64,000 nucleotides of DNA, from contig CAVSLJ010000003.1 of NCBI GenBank assembly GCA_963728875.1, forward strand, positions 248,001 through 312,000, written 5' to 3'. The notes under the pieces are model-generated. The model had not been told where the DNA came from. It made no database searches and saw only the letters and a program-made list of their open reading frames with translations. The stretch's first letter is position 1; the number at the start of each line of letters is the position of its first letter. Of the stretch, positions 55,278 to 63,950 are shown piece after piece. This DNA comes from DASUPK01 sp963728875. GTDB lineage: Bacteria; Actinomycetota; Thermoleophilia; Solirubrobacterales; 70-9. The position numbers were made by a program, and so were the translations under genes.

Positions 55278-56417
55278 CTACCACCAGCCAGAGTGCGAGC
55301 CGCTCTGCTCAGGCCCCTGGCGCCTGCCTCGGGCCTTGACTCGCTTCACGCAGCGCTTGCGCTTCTCGCGCTTGTGGATCCGCTTGCACTTCTTGAGCGT
55401 CTTGGCCTCCTGCGCGGCGCTCGCCGGAGCGACGGCGCCGGGTGGCTGTCCGCCGCTGCCGAAGATGCCCTCGGCCGGCAGGCCGTAGGTCGAGTCGATG
55501 TTCGAGACGTCCGCGGCGATCAACGATCGCATCGTGGGACCGGCGACGCGGGTGTAGACCCCCGGAGCATCGGCCCGCGCGCAACCGTCCCCCCAGCCGG
55601 TGATGCCGATCAGCCTGTACCCGGCCCCCTGAAGCGGCGCCTCGAGGGGCCCGCCGCTGTCGCCGAAGCAGCTGTCCACCCCGCCGTTCAGGGAACCGGC
55701 GCAGACCATGGTCGCCGGATCGAAATCGCTTCCGTAGAAGCTGGGGCTGCCGCACGCTGAGTCGGCGATCACGCCCACCCTCACGGCGCGAAGGGTGTCG
55801 ACCGTGCTGCCCACCTCGCTCGTACTCCCCCATCCGCTGACGTCCGCGCCGCTGCCCGGATCCCAGAGCACCGCCTCGCCCGTCCCCGCGATCTTGATCG
55901 GAGTCTGGCCGGATGCCGAGGAGAGGACGAGATAGGCGGCGTCGTAGCGGGGCACCCCGTCACCCTGGTAGTCGCCGTCGAAATTGGCCCTGAGCACGAC
56001 CGCCGTGACCGCGTGCTCGGCGCCTTGGCTCGTGTCGGTCAGGGTGCTGCGACCGAGGACGACGTCGACGTCGTTGGGGTCGATCTTGGCCGTGCCGTCG
56101 CCACCCGGGTCGCTGATCGCGCAGAACAGCGAGCAGTCGGGGTCGGTGTCCGCGACGCAGTGCCCAGCCGTGAGCACGATCCGCGAGGTGAGCAGCGAGC
56201 CGCCGCAGAACTGGCGCTGATGTGCGTTCTTGCCAGGCGACTGGGCGGTGCTGTAGACGACCGCCGCCTGCCAGGGATAGGTGGAGACGGAGGCGGTGGT
56301 GCCGCCGACGACGTGCGGCTCCACCGAACCGCCGCTCTGGGCGAGCGCGGTCGCCGGCACGAGCATCGCCAGGGCCGTGAGCGTGCCCGGTAGGAAGAGC
56401 CGAGGCGGCCTTCGCAT
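55278..56417 (-). CDS. Secreted trypsin-like serine protease (S1) with basic Cys tail
   Basis: A 379-residue protease. Signal peptide to about ATALAQSG; activation-like site HVVGG; His in TAGHC; Asp in RYDAAYLVLS; Ser in DSCFGDSGGP with Asp six residues earlier, giving trypsin specificity for Arg/Lys. The C-terminal extension carries KKCKRIHKREKRKRCVKR and ends SGSHSGWW. It is a tandem paralogue of the gene at 56461. Its stop is 18 bases before the MauE-MauD gene, so it may be co-transcribed with that module. Confidence 0.92.
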   Translation of the reverse strand: MRRPPRLFLPGTLTALAMLVPATALAQSGGSVEPHVVGGTTASVSTYPWQAAVVYSTAQSPGKNAHQRQFCGGSLLTSRIVLTAGHCVADTDPDCSLFCAISDPGGDGTAKIDPNDVDVVLGRSTLTDTSQGAEHAVTAVVLRANFDGDYQGDGVPRYDAAYLVLSSASGQTPIKIAGTGEAVLWDPGSGADVSGWGSTSEVGSTVDTLRAVRVGVIADSACGSPSFYGSDFDPATMVCAGSLNGGVDSCFGDSGGPLEAPLQGAGYRLIGITGWGDGCARADAPGVYTRVAGPTMRSLIAADVSNIDSTYGLPAEGIFGSGGQPPGAVAPASAAQEAKTLKKCKRIHKREKRKRCVKRVKARGRRQGPEQSGSHSGWW

Positions 56418-56460
56418 ATTCCGATTACAACGCCTCTGACCGAAAAAGGCGTAAGCAGCG

Positions 56461-57642
56461 CTACCCGGCCGGGGATGACCTCACCCTTCGGTTGCATCGG
56501 GTGCGCTTCCGCTTGTTCTTGATCTTCCGGCACTTGACGAAGGGATCGCTGAGCTTTGGCGTAGGGCTGCTCGTCACCTCCCGTGCAGGTGGAGTGCGAT
56601 CAGGAGTGGCCGGAGGTGGTGGCGACTGCTCACTTCTCGGCTGGCCCCCGCTGCCGACGATCTCCTCGGGCGTGAGCGCGAGGGCGGTCTCGAGCGCGGT
56701 GACCTCAGTCGCCGCGGCAGATCGCAGACCCGGGCCGGCGATTCGGCTGTAGACGCCGGGGGCGTCCGGTTGGGCGCAGCCAAAGCCCCAGCTCGTGATG
56801 CCGACGAGCCGGTACCCACCATCCTCGAGCGGAGCCTCGAGCGGGCCACCGCTGTCGCCCTGGCAGGTGTCAACCCCTCCATCGAGGGAGCCGGCGCAGA
56901 CCATCGTCTCCGGATCGAAGTCGGTCCCGTAGACCCCCTGTGCACCACAGGTCGGGTCGGCGACGACGGGCACGCTCGCCGCGCGCAGGGTGTCGACCGG
57001 GTCGCCGCCGGAAACGGTGCTGCCCCAGCCGGTGATCTCAACCAGCTCGTCGGGCGCCCAGACCGCCGCCTCATCGCCGCCGGCGATATCGATGGTCTGC
57101 GTCCCTGGCCCCACGGTCACCGGTGTCGTCAGGACCAGATAGCCCACATCGTTCTGGAGGGAGACGGGATCGAAGATCGGGGGGGTACCGTCGTCGCCCT
57201 GATACGCGGTGGCCTGGACGGGTTCCTCCGTCCCGTCGCTCTCGCTCGAGAGCGTGGTCCGACCGAGGACGACATCGACGTCATCAGGGTCGAGCTTGCA
57301 TGTTCCGTCTCCCGGGCTCGGATCGCTCGCCGAGGTGCAGACAGGATGGTTCGAGCTGCACAGGACCGCACAGTCCGGATCGCTGTCGTAGATGCAGTGG
57401 GCGGCGGTGACCACGATCGACGCGGTCAGCAGCGAGCCACCGCAGAACTGCCGCTCGTGTGCGTCGAAGCCGGGGAACTTGGCCGCGGACATGACCACCG
57501 CAACCTGCCACGGATACTCGTCGATCGTGGCGGCCTCGCCGCCGACCACCCGCGGTTCGACGGTCTGCGCGCCGGCAGTGGACGCAACGCTGAACGACGC
57601 GAGTACGAGGCAAGCGAGAAGGCCGTCCCTGATCCTCCCCAT
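56461..57642 (-). CDS. Secreted trypsin-like serine protease (S1) with basic Cys tail
   Basis: A 393-residue protease. Signal IRDGLLACLVLASFSVASTA; site RVVGG; His in TAAHC; Asp in QNDVGYLVL; Ser in DTCQGDSGGP, again with trypsin-type Asp. It has an extra loop with three cysteines after the catalytic His. A Pro/Ser-rich linker leads to KCRKIKNKRKRTRCNRR near the end. ATG 57642 chosen; TTG 57648 is two codons upstream. 43 bases separate it from the second protease, with a possible ACGCCT/AGGCGT hairpin in between. Confidence 0.92.
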   Translation of the reverse strand: MGRIRDGLLACLVLASFSVASTAGAQTVEPRVVGGEAATIDEYPWQVAVVMSAAKFPGFDAHERQFCGGSLLTASIVVTAAHCIYDSDPDCAVLCSSNHPVCTSASDPSPGDGTCKLDPDDVDVVLGRTTLSSESDGTEEPVQATAYQGDDGTPPIFDPVSLQNDVGYLVLTTPVTVGPGTQTIDIAGGDEAAVWAPDELVEITGWGSTVSGGDPVDTLRAASVPVVADPTCGAQGVYGTDFDPETMVCAGSLDGGVDTCQGDSGGPLEAPLEDGGYRLVGITSWGFGCAQPDAPGVYSRIAGPGLRSAAATEVTALETALALTPEEIVGSGGQPRSEQSPPPPATPDRTPPAREVTSSPTPKLSDPFVKCRKIKNKRKRTRCNRRVRSSPAG

Positions 57643-57687
57643 CGGCAAAGTAAATCGGAAGCAGCGGAAGGTTTCTTTAACGTCCGT

Positions 57688-58716
57688 CTACCCGATGGCG
57701 ACCATGCGCTCGATCGGCAGCGTCGCGCGCTCGGCGATCTCGGGCGGGACCTTGACCTCGAACCTGAAGTCGCGCAGCGAGTCGCGGACCTTCGGCAGCG
57801 TGATCATCTTCATGTACTTGCAGAAGGCCATTCGGTTGGCCTCGATCAGCTTCGCCCTCGGCGCGGCCTGCTGGAGCGGATAGAGCATCCCGTTCTCCGT
57901 AGCGACGATGTACTCGCCGTCCGGGTGCTGCTCCATGTAGTTGAGCATGCCGCCGGTGGAGAGCATCTGAACGCCGTCGGGGTCGATGTCGCCGGAGGCG
58001 ACGTATTCCATCGCCTGGGTCGCGCAGCCGCACTCGGGGTGGATCAGGAACTCCGCGTTCGGGTGCTCGTCGCGGACGGTCTTGATGTCGGTCGGCCGAA
58101 TGCCCGCATGGACGTGGCACTCCCCGTCCCAGATGTGGAAACGGGCGCGCCGCGCGGGGTCGTCCTTGATCCCGGTCTCCCGCTCGACGAAGGCGCCGAG
58201 CCACATGTCGGGGCCGAAGAGGATCTCGGTATCGGGGCCGTGTTCCCTCAGGATGTGCTCGACGACCGCGACCGCATTGCCGGAGGTGCAGCAATAGTCG
58301 GTCTCCGCCTTGACCTCGGCCGAGGTGTTCACGTACATGACGACCACCGCACCGGGGTGCTCGGCCTTCCAGGCGCGGAGCTGGTCGGCGTTGATCGACT
58401 CCGAGAGCGAGCAGCCGGCGCCCAGGTCAGCGATCAGGACGGTCTTATCGGGACAGAGCACCGAGGCCGTCTCGGCCATGAAGTGGACGCCGCAGAACTC
58501 GATCACCTCGGCGTCGGCCTTCGCCGCCTGGCGGGAGAGGCCGAGCGAGTCGCCGACGAAGTCGGCCACGTCCTGTAGCTCGGGCAGCTGGTAGTTGTGA
58601 GCGAGGATCACGGCGTTTCGCTCGGCCGCGAGCGCGCGGACCTCGTCGCTCAGCGTCGAGATCTCCTCCTCGCTCAGGTTGGCGGGAAGTTCGTTGACGG
58701 TAGGTAGCTCAAGCAT
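57688..58716 (-). CDS. nadA: Quinolinate synthase NadA
   Basis: A 342-residue enzyme of NAD synthesis that condenses iminoaspartate with dihydroxyacetone phosphate. Conserved blocks: ILAHNYQLPELQDVADFVGDS, IEFCGVHFMAETA, VVMYVNTSAEVKAETDYCCTSGNA, FGPDMWLG and HPECGCATQ. The cysteines of the first, third and last block are the [4Fe-4S] ligands. ATG 58716 with GAGGAAGA upstream. nadB and nadC are not adjacent here. Confidence 0.96.
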   Translation of the reverse strand: MLELPTVNELPANLSEEEISTLSDEVRALAAERNAVILAHNYQLPELQDVADFVGDSLGLSRQAAKADAEVIEFCGVHFMAETASVLCPDKTVLIADLGAGCSLSESINADQLRAWKAEHPGAVVVMYVNTSAEVKAETDYCCTSGNAVAVVEHILREHGPDTEILFGPDMWLGAFVERETGIKDDPARRARFHIWDGECHVHAGIRPTDIKTVRDEHPNAEFLIHPECGCATQAMEYVASGDIDPDGVQMLSTGGMLNYMEQHPDGEYIVATENGMLYPLQQAAPRAKLIEANRMAFCKYMKMITLPKVRDSLRDFRFEVKVPPEIAERATLPIERMVAIG

Positions 58717-58854
58717 GGAAGCCAGTCTTCCTCTTTCGACCTTATGTTCGCCGCCCCCGTGGGGACGAGCGAATGAACTGACCAAAGGTTAGCGCCACCC
58801 TACCCTTAGGCGAGGGTGCTCCGCAGGCGAAGCCGAGGAGCAACCCGATTAACG

Positions 58855-59718
58855 ATGCCCGAGCTGCCCGAAGTCGAGATCACAGCACGCCGCCTCAACA
58901 CCGCGCTCGAGGGCGCGGAGGTGGAGTCCGCGCTCGCCACCGGTGTGGCGACGCTCAAGACCTTCGAACCCAGCCTCGACGCCCTGGTCGGCGCACGGAT
59001 CGAGGGCGTGCGGCGAATCGGCAAGATGCTCGCCGTCGACTTCGCTCCCGCGGATGGGGCCGGACCCCTCACTCTGCTGATCCACCTGATGTCGGCGGGC
59101 CGCCTGCAGCTCTTCGACAAGCGCGCCTCGCTGAAGGACCGCCGCTCCCGGCTCCTCGTCCGGATCGCCGACGGGCGGGAGCTGCGCTTACGGGAGTTCG
59201 GCACCAGGCAGGCGGCCTGGGCGAGGCTCCTGCGCCGGGACGAGGTCGCAGAGGATGAGCTGGTGGCGACCCTGGGCCCGGACGCCTGGCCCGCCCCGCC
59301 CCTGGATCGGTTTCGCGAGGCGATCGACGCGCCCCGGCACCTCCATCCACTGCTGCGCCACCAGCGCGACATCGCGGGCATCGGCCGCTCCTGGGTCGAC
59401 GAGATCCTCTGGGAGGCGAAGCTGTCGCCCTTCAAGAAGGGGTCTGAGCTGCGAGGCGAGGAGGTGAAGGCACTCCACGACGCGCTGCACGTCCTTGGCG
59501 ACGCGATCGATCACTACGAGGAGGTCATCGGCACAGAGATCCCGGACAAGATGCCGATGCCGCTTCAGGTCCACCGCCGCGAGGGAGAGCCCTGCCCGCG
59601 CTGCGGCACGACGATCGAGGCGGTCTTCTTCGCCGAACACCAGATGAACTACTGCCCGGAGGAGCAGACCGGCGGGCGGGTGCTGAAAGACCGCCGCCTC
59701 TCACGCCTGCTCAAGTAG
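58855..59718 (+). CDS. Fpg/Nei family DNA glycosylase
   Basis: A 287-residue base-excision repair enzyme. N-terminus MPELPEVEI gives the catalytic Pro2 and Glu3; GVRRIGKMLAVDF carries the conserved Lys; LIHLMSAGRLQLF is the H2TH approach; the zinc finger is CPRCG with NYCPEEQTGG at the C-terminus. Start at ATG 58855 because mature Fpg needs Pro as residue 2. Removes oxidised bases and nicks the strand. The last 15 codons reappear in a fossil copy at 62426. Divergent from nadA. Confidence 0.94.
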   Translation: MPELPEVEITARRLNTALEGAEVESALATGVATLKTFEPSLDALVGARIEGVRRIGKMLAVDFAPADGAGPLTLLIHLMSAGRLQLFDKRASLKDRRSRLLVRIADGRELRLREFGTRQAAWARLLRRDEVAEDELVATLGPDAWPAPPLDRFREAIDAPRHLHPLLRHQRDIAGIGRSWVDEILWEAKLSPFKKGSELRGEEVKALHDALHVLGDAIDHYEEVIGTEIPDKMPMPLQVHRREGEPCPRCGTTIEAVFFAEHQMNYCPEEQTGGRVLKDRRLSRLLK

Positions 59719-59733
59719 CGCTTACTCAGTAGT

Positions 59734-59757
59734 AACCCCCTTCGGATGGGGGTTTTC
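59734..59757 (+). terminator. Rho-independent terminator after the glycosylase gene
   Basis: AACCCCC (59734-59740), 7-base loop TTCGGAT, GGGGGTT (59748-59754) and a T-run. The clearest terminator in the window. Confidence 0.85.
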
Positions 59758-59802
59758 CCGCGCTCCCGGTGAGCGGGCCTAAAGGTCCCTCTCCGATGGG
59801 CG

Positions 59803-62406
59803 ATGCAAGAGGTAGTGGAATCTGGGATCCCCCTGCCTGCGCGCATCCTGCTCATCCTCGCCGCTGCGGCGGTCGCGGTCGCCGTCGCGATGATCGCGCT
59901 CGGCGTCCCGGAGACTGACTACCTCCAGGATGCGCTGCTGGACGGCTCGATGGTGCTCGCCGCCGCCTCCACCCTGTGCGTCGCCGCGAGCCGGACCGAC
60001 CGGTTCCGCCTGGTCTGGGGCGTGGTCGGCATCGGGCAGCTCCTCTACGCGGCGGGAGAGATCAACCTGGACTTCATCCAGAACGGCCTGAGCAGCTTCC
60101 CGACCGTCTCGGACTTCCTGTGGCTCGCCTACTACCCCCTGATCCTGATCGCCGTGGCGGTCTATCTCGGCGACCGCCGTTCCTCGCGCCCGCTGGTCTG
60201 GCTGGACGGCACCATCGTCGTCCTGGTGCTGGTGGCCGGCGGGTTCGCGGTGCTGTTCGGCGAGATGCTCAGCTCGGCCTCAGCACCGGACTCCTTCGTC
60301 GAGGGACAGCTCGCCTACCCGCTGCTCGATCTCACCTTCGTGGCCTTCGCCCTGGTCGTCGCCTACGCCGGCCGCGTGCGCCTGGGCCCCTCCTTCCTCG
60401 CGGTCTCCGCGGCCGCGATCGTGCTCTTCGTGGTCGACCTCGTCTACTTCAAGCAGCTGGCCACCGATACCTACACGGGCGGGACCGTCCTAGACGCGGG
60501 CTGGGCGGCCACCTGGCTCGTGATGTCCGCCGCCGCCCAGATGAAGCTCCGCCGGCCGGATCTCGACAGGAACTCGGCCGCCGGATTCCGGGCGCTCACC
60601 GCGCTGGTCGCCATCCCGGCGTTGTTTCTGATCGTCCGGGGCGCGGGTCACCCCGGTGGGACGGCGACCGTGGCGTGCGCAGCCGCCGCCATCCTGCTGC
60701 TGGCGATCCGGCTGATGATCACCCTGGGCGAGAACGAGAGCATTGCCCGCGACAACGAGACGATCGTCTCGACGGCGGGCGAGGGAATCATCCGGGCCGA
60801 TCCCGACGGGCGGGTGAGTTACGCGAATCCGGCCGCCTGCGCGATGCTGGGGTTAAGCGCAGGGGAGCTGATCGGCCAGAAGGCTCATGAGCTCACTCAC
60901 CACTCGCGAGCCAACGGCACTCTGTACCCGGCCGAGGACTGTCCGATCCAGACGGTCCTCTCGGGCGACACGCCGCTCAGGGTCAGCGACGAGGTCTTCT
61001 GGCGCGCGGACGGCACGAGCTTCCCGGTGGACTACACGGCCGCTCCGATCAGACAGGACGGCCAGGCGATCGGCGTCGTGGTCGTCTTCGACGACGTCAC
61101 GGCCCAGCGCACCGCAGAGGAGCGCCTCCGCTACCAGGCCGATCACGATCCGCTCAGCGGCCTCTTCAATCGCCGACGTTTCGTCGTAGAGGTCGAAAAG
61201 GAGCTTCGCCACGCCCGGCGCTACCGCACCTCGGGCAGCCTGCTGATGCTCGATCTGGACTCGTTCAAGTTCATCAACGACTCCTTCGGCCACGAGGTCG
61301 GTGATGACCTGATCCGCAGCGTCTCGTCGCTACTCAGCTCTCGGCTCCGCGATACCGACGTCGTCGGCAGGCTCGGGGGAGACGAGTTCGCGATCCTGGT
61401 CCCGGAGGCCGACCTCGATCAGGGGCTCGAGCTCGCCGGCACGCTCCGGACTCTGATCAAGGGCAGGACCGAGCCCAGCGTCGAGGCCAGCGTCGGCGTC
61501 GTGACGTTCAACGGCAGCGAGGAGCTCATCGCCGACGACCTGGTCGTCCGCGCCGACATCGCGCTCTACGACGCCAAGCAGCAGGGCGGGGGGGCCGTCG
61601 CCTGGCGCGGGCAGAAGAGCGAGCGGCTCACCTGGGTCGGGAAGGTGCGAGATGCGATCAGGGACGATCGCCTGGTGCTCTACGCGCAGCCGATCCTCGA
61701 CCTGCACAACGACTCGATCGACAGCGAGGAGCTGCTCGTCAGGCTGGTCGAGGAGAACGGCGAGGTGATCCCGCCGGCCGCCTTCCTCCCCACCGCCGAG
61801 CGATTTGGCCTGATGCAGGACATCGACAGGCTCGTGGTGCGCCGGGCGCTCGAGCTGGCGCGCTCGGGCCGCCGTCTGGCGATCAACCTCTCAGCCCGCT
61901 CGATCGACGACGACGAAATCGTCAGGATGCTCGAGGAGGCGGTCAAGGACGGGGTCGATCCGGAACAGCTGACGCTGGAGATCACCGAGACAGCTGCGGT
62001 CGGAAACCTGGACCATGCGAGCCGGTTCGCCGAGCGGCTGGAGCGCATCGGCTGCAGGCTCGCCCTGGACGACTTCGGGACCGGCCTCAGCTCCCTGAGC
62101 TACCTCAAGTACATCCCGGCGCAGGTCCTGAAGATCGACATGGAATTCGTCCAGGGCGTCGCTGGAAGTTCGCTGGACCAGTACCTGGTCCGCACGATCG
62201 TCGGGCTGGCCAAGCGGCTCGGCCAGGTCACGGTGGCCGAGGGAGTCGAGGATGCGGCCACCCTCACCACCCTGCGCAGCTTCGGTGTGGACTTCGCCCA
62301 GGGCTACTACCTGGGCAGGCCGGCGCCGATCGACGCCCAACACGCCCCCGAGGTCACGGCCGACGTGCGGAAGACGCTCGCCGTGACGGGCGGCGACGGC
62401 CGCTGA
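59803..62406 (+). CDS. Membrane GGDEF-EAL protein with PAS domain
   Basis: An 867-residue cyclic-di-GMP protein. The first 305 residues hold eight to nine membrane segments; a PAS domain follows (about 315-425), then GGDEF with LGGDEFA intact (about 525) and an I-site RDTD five residues upstream, then EAL. The EAL motif is ELL (EELLVRL), but the other catalytic residues are present (NLSARS, ITETA, DDFGTG, KIDMEF, AEGVED), so phosphodiesterase activity is possible but not certain. No ribosome site is obvious before ATG 59803. Confidence 0.94.
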   Translation: MQEVVESGIPLPARILLILAAAAVAVAVAMIALGVPETDYLQDALLDGSMVLAAASTLCVAASRTDRFRLVWGVVGIGQLLYAAGEINLDFIQNGLSSFPTVSDFLWLAYYPLILIAVAVYLGDRRSSRPLVWLDGTIVVLVLVAGGFAVLFGEMLSSASAPDSFVEGQLAYPLLDLTFVAFALVVAYAGRVRLGPSFLAVSAAAIVLFVVDLVYFKQLATDTYTGGTVLDAGWAATWLVMSAAAQMKLRRPDLDRNSAAGFRALTALVAIPALFLIVRGAGHPGGTATVACAAAAILLLAIRLMITLGENESIARDNETIVSTAGEGIIRADPDGRVSYANPAACAMLGLSAGELIGQKAHELTHHSRANGTLYPAEDCPIQTVLSGDTPLRVSDEVFWRADGTSFPVDYTAAPIRQDGQAIGVVVVFDDVTAQRTAEERLRYQADHDPLSGLFNRRRFVVEVEKELRHARRYRTSGSLLMLDLDSFKFINDSFGHEVGDDLIRSVSSLLSSRLRDTDVVGRLGGDEFAILVPEADLDQGLELAGTLRTLIKGRTEPSVEASVGVVTFNGSEELIADDLVVRADIALYDAKQQGGGAVAWRGQKSERLTWVGKVRDAIRDDRLVLYAQPILDLHNDSIDSEELLVRLVEENGEVIPPAAFLPTAERFGLMQDIDRLVVRRALELARSGRRLAINLSARSIDDDEIVRMLEEAVKDGVDPEQLTLEITETAAVGNLDHASRFAERLERIGCRLALDDFGTGLSSLSYLKYIPAQVLKIDMEFVQGVAGSSLDQYLVRTIVGLAKRLGQVTVAEGVEDAATLTTLRSFGVDFAQGYYLGRPAPIDAQHAPEVTADVRKTLAVTGGDGR

Positions 62407-62425
62407 GGGTCATCGCCGGCGACCC

Positions 62426-62473
62426 GGCGGCCGGGTGCTCAAGGACAGGCGGCTGTCGCGGCTGCTGAAGTAG
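62426..62473 (+). pseudogene. Fossil C-terminus of a second Fpg-type glycosylase
   Basis: These 48 bases encode GGRVLKDRRLSRLLK plus TAG, identical at all 15 residues to the end of the glycosylase at 58855-59718, but differing at about ten codons, all synonymous. Upstream, the match stops, and no zinc finger or body remains. Silent-only divergence suggests descent from a functional paralogue that was later lost by deletion. The TAG also forms part of a TAGTCT -10 element for the next gene. Confidence 0.8.
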
Positions 62474-62476
62474 TCT
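62471..62476 (+). promoter_or_regulatory. Predicted -10 element of a leaderless transcript
   Basis: TAGTCT ends 8 bases before the ATG at 62485, without a ribosome site. It overlaps the stop codon of the fossil glycosylase tail. Confidence 0.4.
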
Positions 62477-62484
62477 CGCTCGCG

Positions 62485-62889
62485 ATGTCGGAGGAGAACG
62501 TCAAGACCGTGCGGGAGGCATTCGAAGCGTTCCTCACAGGGGACCAGGAAAAGACAGCACAGCTGGTCGATCCGGAGGTCGAGTTTCACGGCACCGTCGG
62601 CGGGCTTCAGGAGGGACAGGTGGCCCACGGTCAGTCCGAGATCGACCGGGAGTTCGAGGAGGTTGATCTGGAGGCTTGGGAAGAGCGCCGACTGGAGGCA
62701 GAGGAGTACATCGACGCTGGCGACGACGTCGTTGTGCTCTTGCACGAATACCGGCGCGGTAGGGGCAGCGGAGTCGAGCTGGAAACCAAGACCGCAGTTG
62801 TCGTTGCCGTACGCGGAGGAAGGGTGGTTCGCGTCCAGGGCTACATGAATCGCGACGCGGCCCTGGAAGCGGCGGGGCTTACGAATTGA
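62485..62889 (+). CDS. SnoaL-like / NTF2-fold protein
   Basis: A 134-residue SnoaL-like protein: ENVKTVREAFEAFLTGDQEKTAQLVDPEVEFHG at the start, then strands with DAGDDVVVLLHEYRRGRGSG and RVVRVQGYMNRDAALEAAGL at the end, the common layout of this family in Solirubrobacterales. Function unknown. Tail-to-tail overlap of 11 bases with the Gfo/Idh/MocA gene. Confidence 0.86.
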   Translation: MSEENVKTVREAFEAFLTGDQEKTAQLVDPEVEFHGTVGGLQEGQVAHGQSEIDREFEEVDLEAWEERRLEAEEYIDAGDDVVVLLHEYRRGRGSGVELETKTAVVVAVRGGRVVRVQGYMNRDAALEAAGLTN

Positions 62890-63937
62890 CGGTGACGACG
62901 GTCGCCGTCGCAGCGCTGTGGCGAGCGGCGTCAAGGACCTGGAGCCCCGTCACCGCATCCCAGGGATCGACCGGGGCCTGCGAGCCTTCCCGCAGGGCAC
63001 GCTCGAGCTCGATGTAGAAGCGCGGCCAGTCCCCCCTCGCGCTGGCAATCGCCTCGCTGCTCTCCTCGGTGATCATCCGGCCCCACCGGTCGGGGGGTTC
63101 GACACCCCACGCCTCGTCACCGCTCGGCCGGGCCCCTGACCGGAGCGCATGCTCCTGCCCATCGACCTCGCTGACGATGTAGGCCGCCCGATCTCCGAGC
63201 ACGCGCAGGCGAGGTCCCGGTGCCGCCGCGAGCAACGAAGCCCAGAGGTGACTCAATGCTCCGGAGCGGTGCTCCAGCGCCAGGAAGACGTCGTCGTCTG
63301 CGCCGCCTCGGCGGCTTTCCACCTCCGCGTAGACCCGGGCGACGGCGCCAAACAGGACGAGGGCCTGGTCCACCAGGTGGCTACCGAGGTCGAGCAACAC
63401 ACCGCCGCCGGCTTCCGGCGAGGAGACCTCTCTCCAGACCTTACGTCCGGAGAGAGCCGGTCGCCAGCGCTCGAATCTCGACTCGTAGCGAAGCACCTCG
63501 CCCAGCTTTCGCTCGTCCAGCAGGCGACGCAGGGTGATCTGATCGGAGTCCCAGCGGCGATTCATGAAGACGGTGATCAGGACGCCGAGGTCCTCCGCCC
63601 GCTCCACCACCGCCCGGCCCTCGGCCGCGGTGGGGGCGAGCGGCTTGTCGACCACCACCGCCAGGCCGGCGTCGAGCGCCCGGAGCGTCAGGTCAACGTG
63701 GGCGTCGTTGGGCGCCGCCACCACTATGAAATCGTGCTCCGAGGCGTTCTCGAAGACCTCGGTCGGATCGGAGACCACCCGGGAATCCGGATACGCCCGC
63801 CTCGCCTCGGCCTGCCGTTGCGGGTTGCCGGTCACCACGGCACTCACCGTCAGGCCAGGTGTGGAGGCGATCAGGGGGGCGTGGAACACCGAGCCGGCCA
63901 GCCCGTACCCGATCACGGCCCCTCGCACCTGCGCCAT
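62879..63937 (-). CDS. Gfo/Idh/MocA family oxidoreductase
   Basis: A 352-residue NAD(P)-dependent dehydrogenase. Rossmann start VRGAVIGYGLAGSVFHAPLI; the family Lys in VVVDKPLAPTAAEGRAVVE; and the C-terminal substrate domain with GGGVLLDLGSHLVDQALVLFG. Acts on sugars or inositol derivatives; substrate unknown. It starts 13 bases after the stop of a gene that is cut by the right edge. Confidence 0.92.
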   Translation of the reverse strand: MAQVRGAVIGYGLAGSVFHAPLIASTPGLTVSAVVTGNPQRQAEARRAYPDSRVVSDPTEVFENASEHDFIVVAAPNDAHVDLTLRALDAGLAVVVDKPLAPTAAEGRAVVERAEDLGVLITVFMNRRWDSDQITLRRLLDERKLGEVLRYESRFERWRPALSGRKVWREVSSPEAGGGVLLDLGSHLVDQALVLFGAVARVYAEVESRRGGADDDVFLALEHRSGALSHLWASLLAAAPGPRLRVLGDRAAYIVSEVDGQEHALRSGARPSGDEAWGVEPPDRWGRMITEESSEAIASARGDWPRFYIELERALREGSQAPVDPWDAVTGLQVLDAARHSAATATVVTVNS

Positions 63938-63950
63938 CCGCCGTTGCGTA

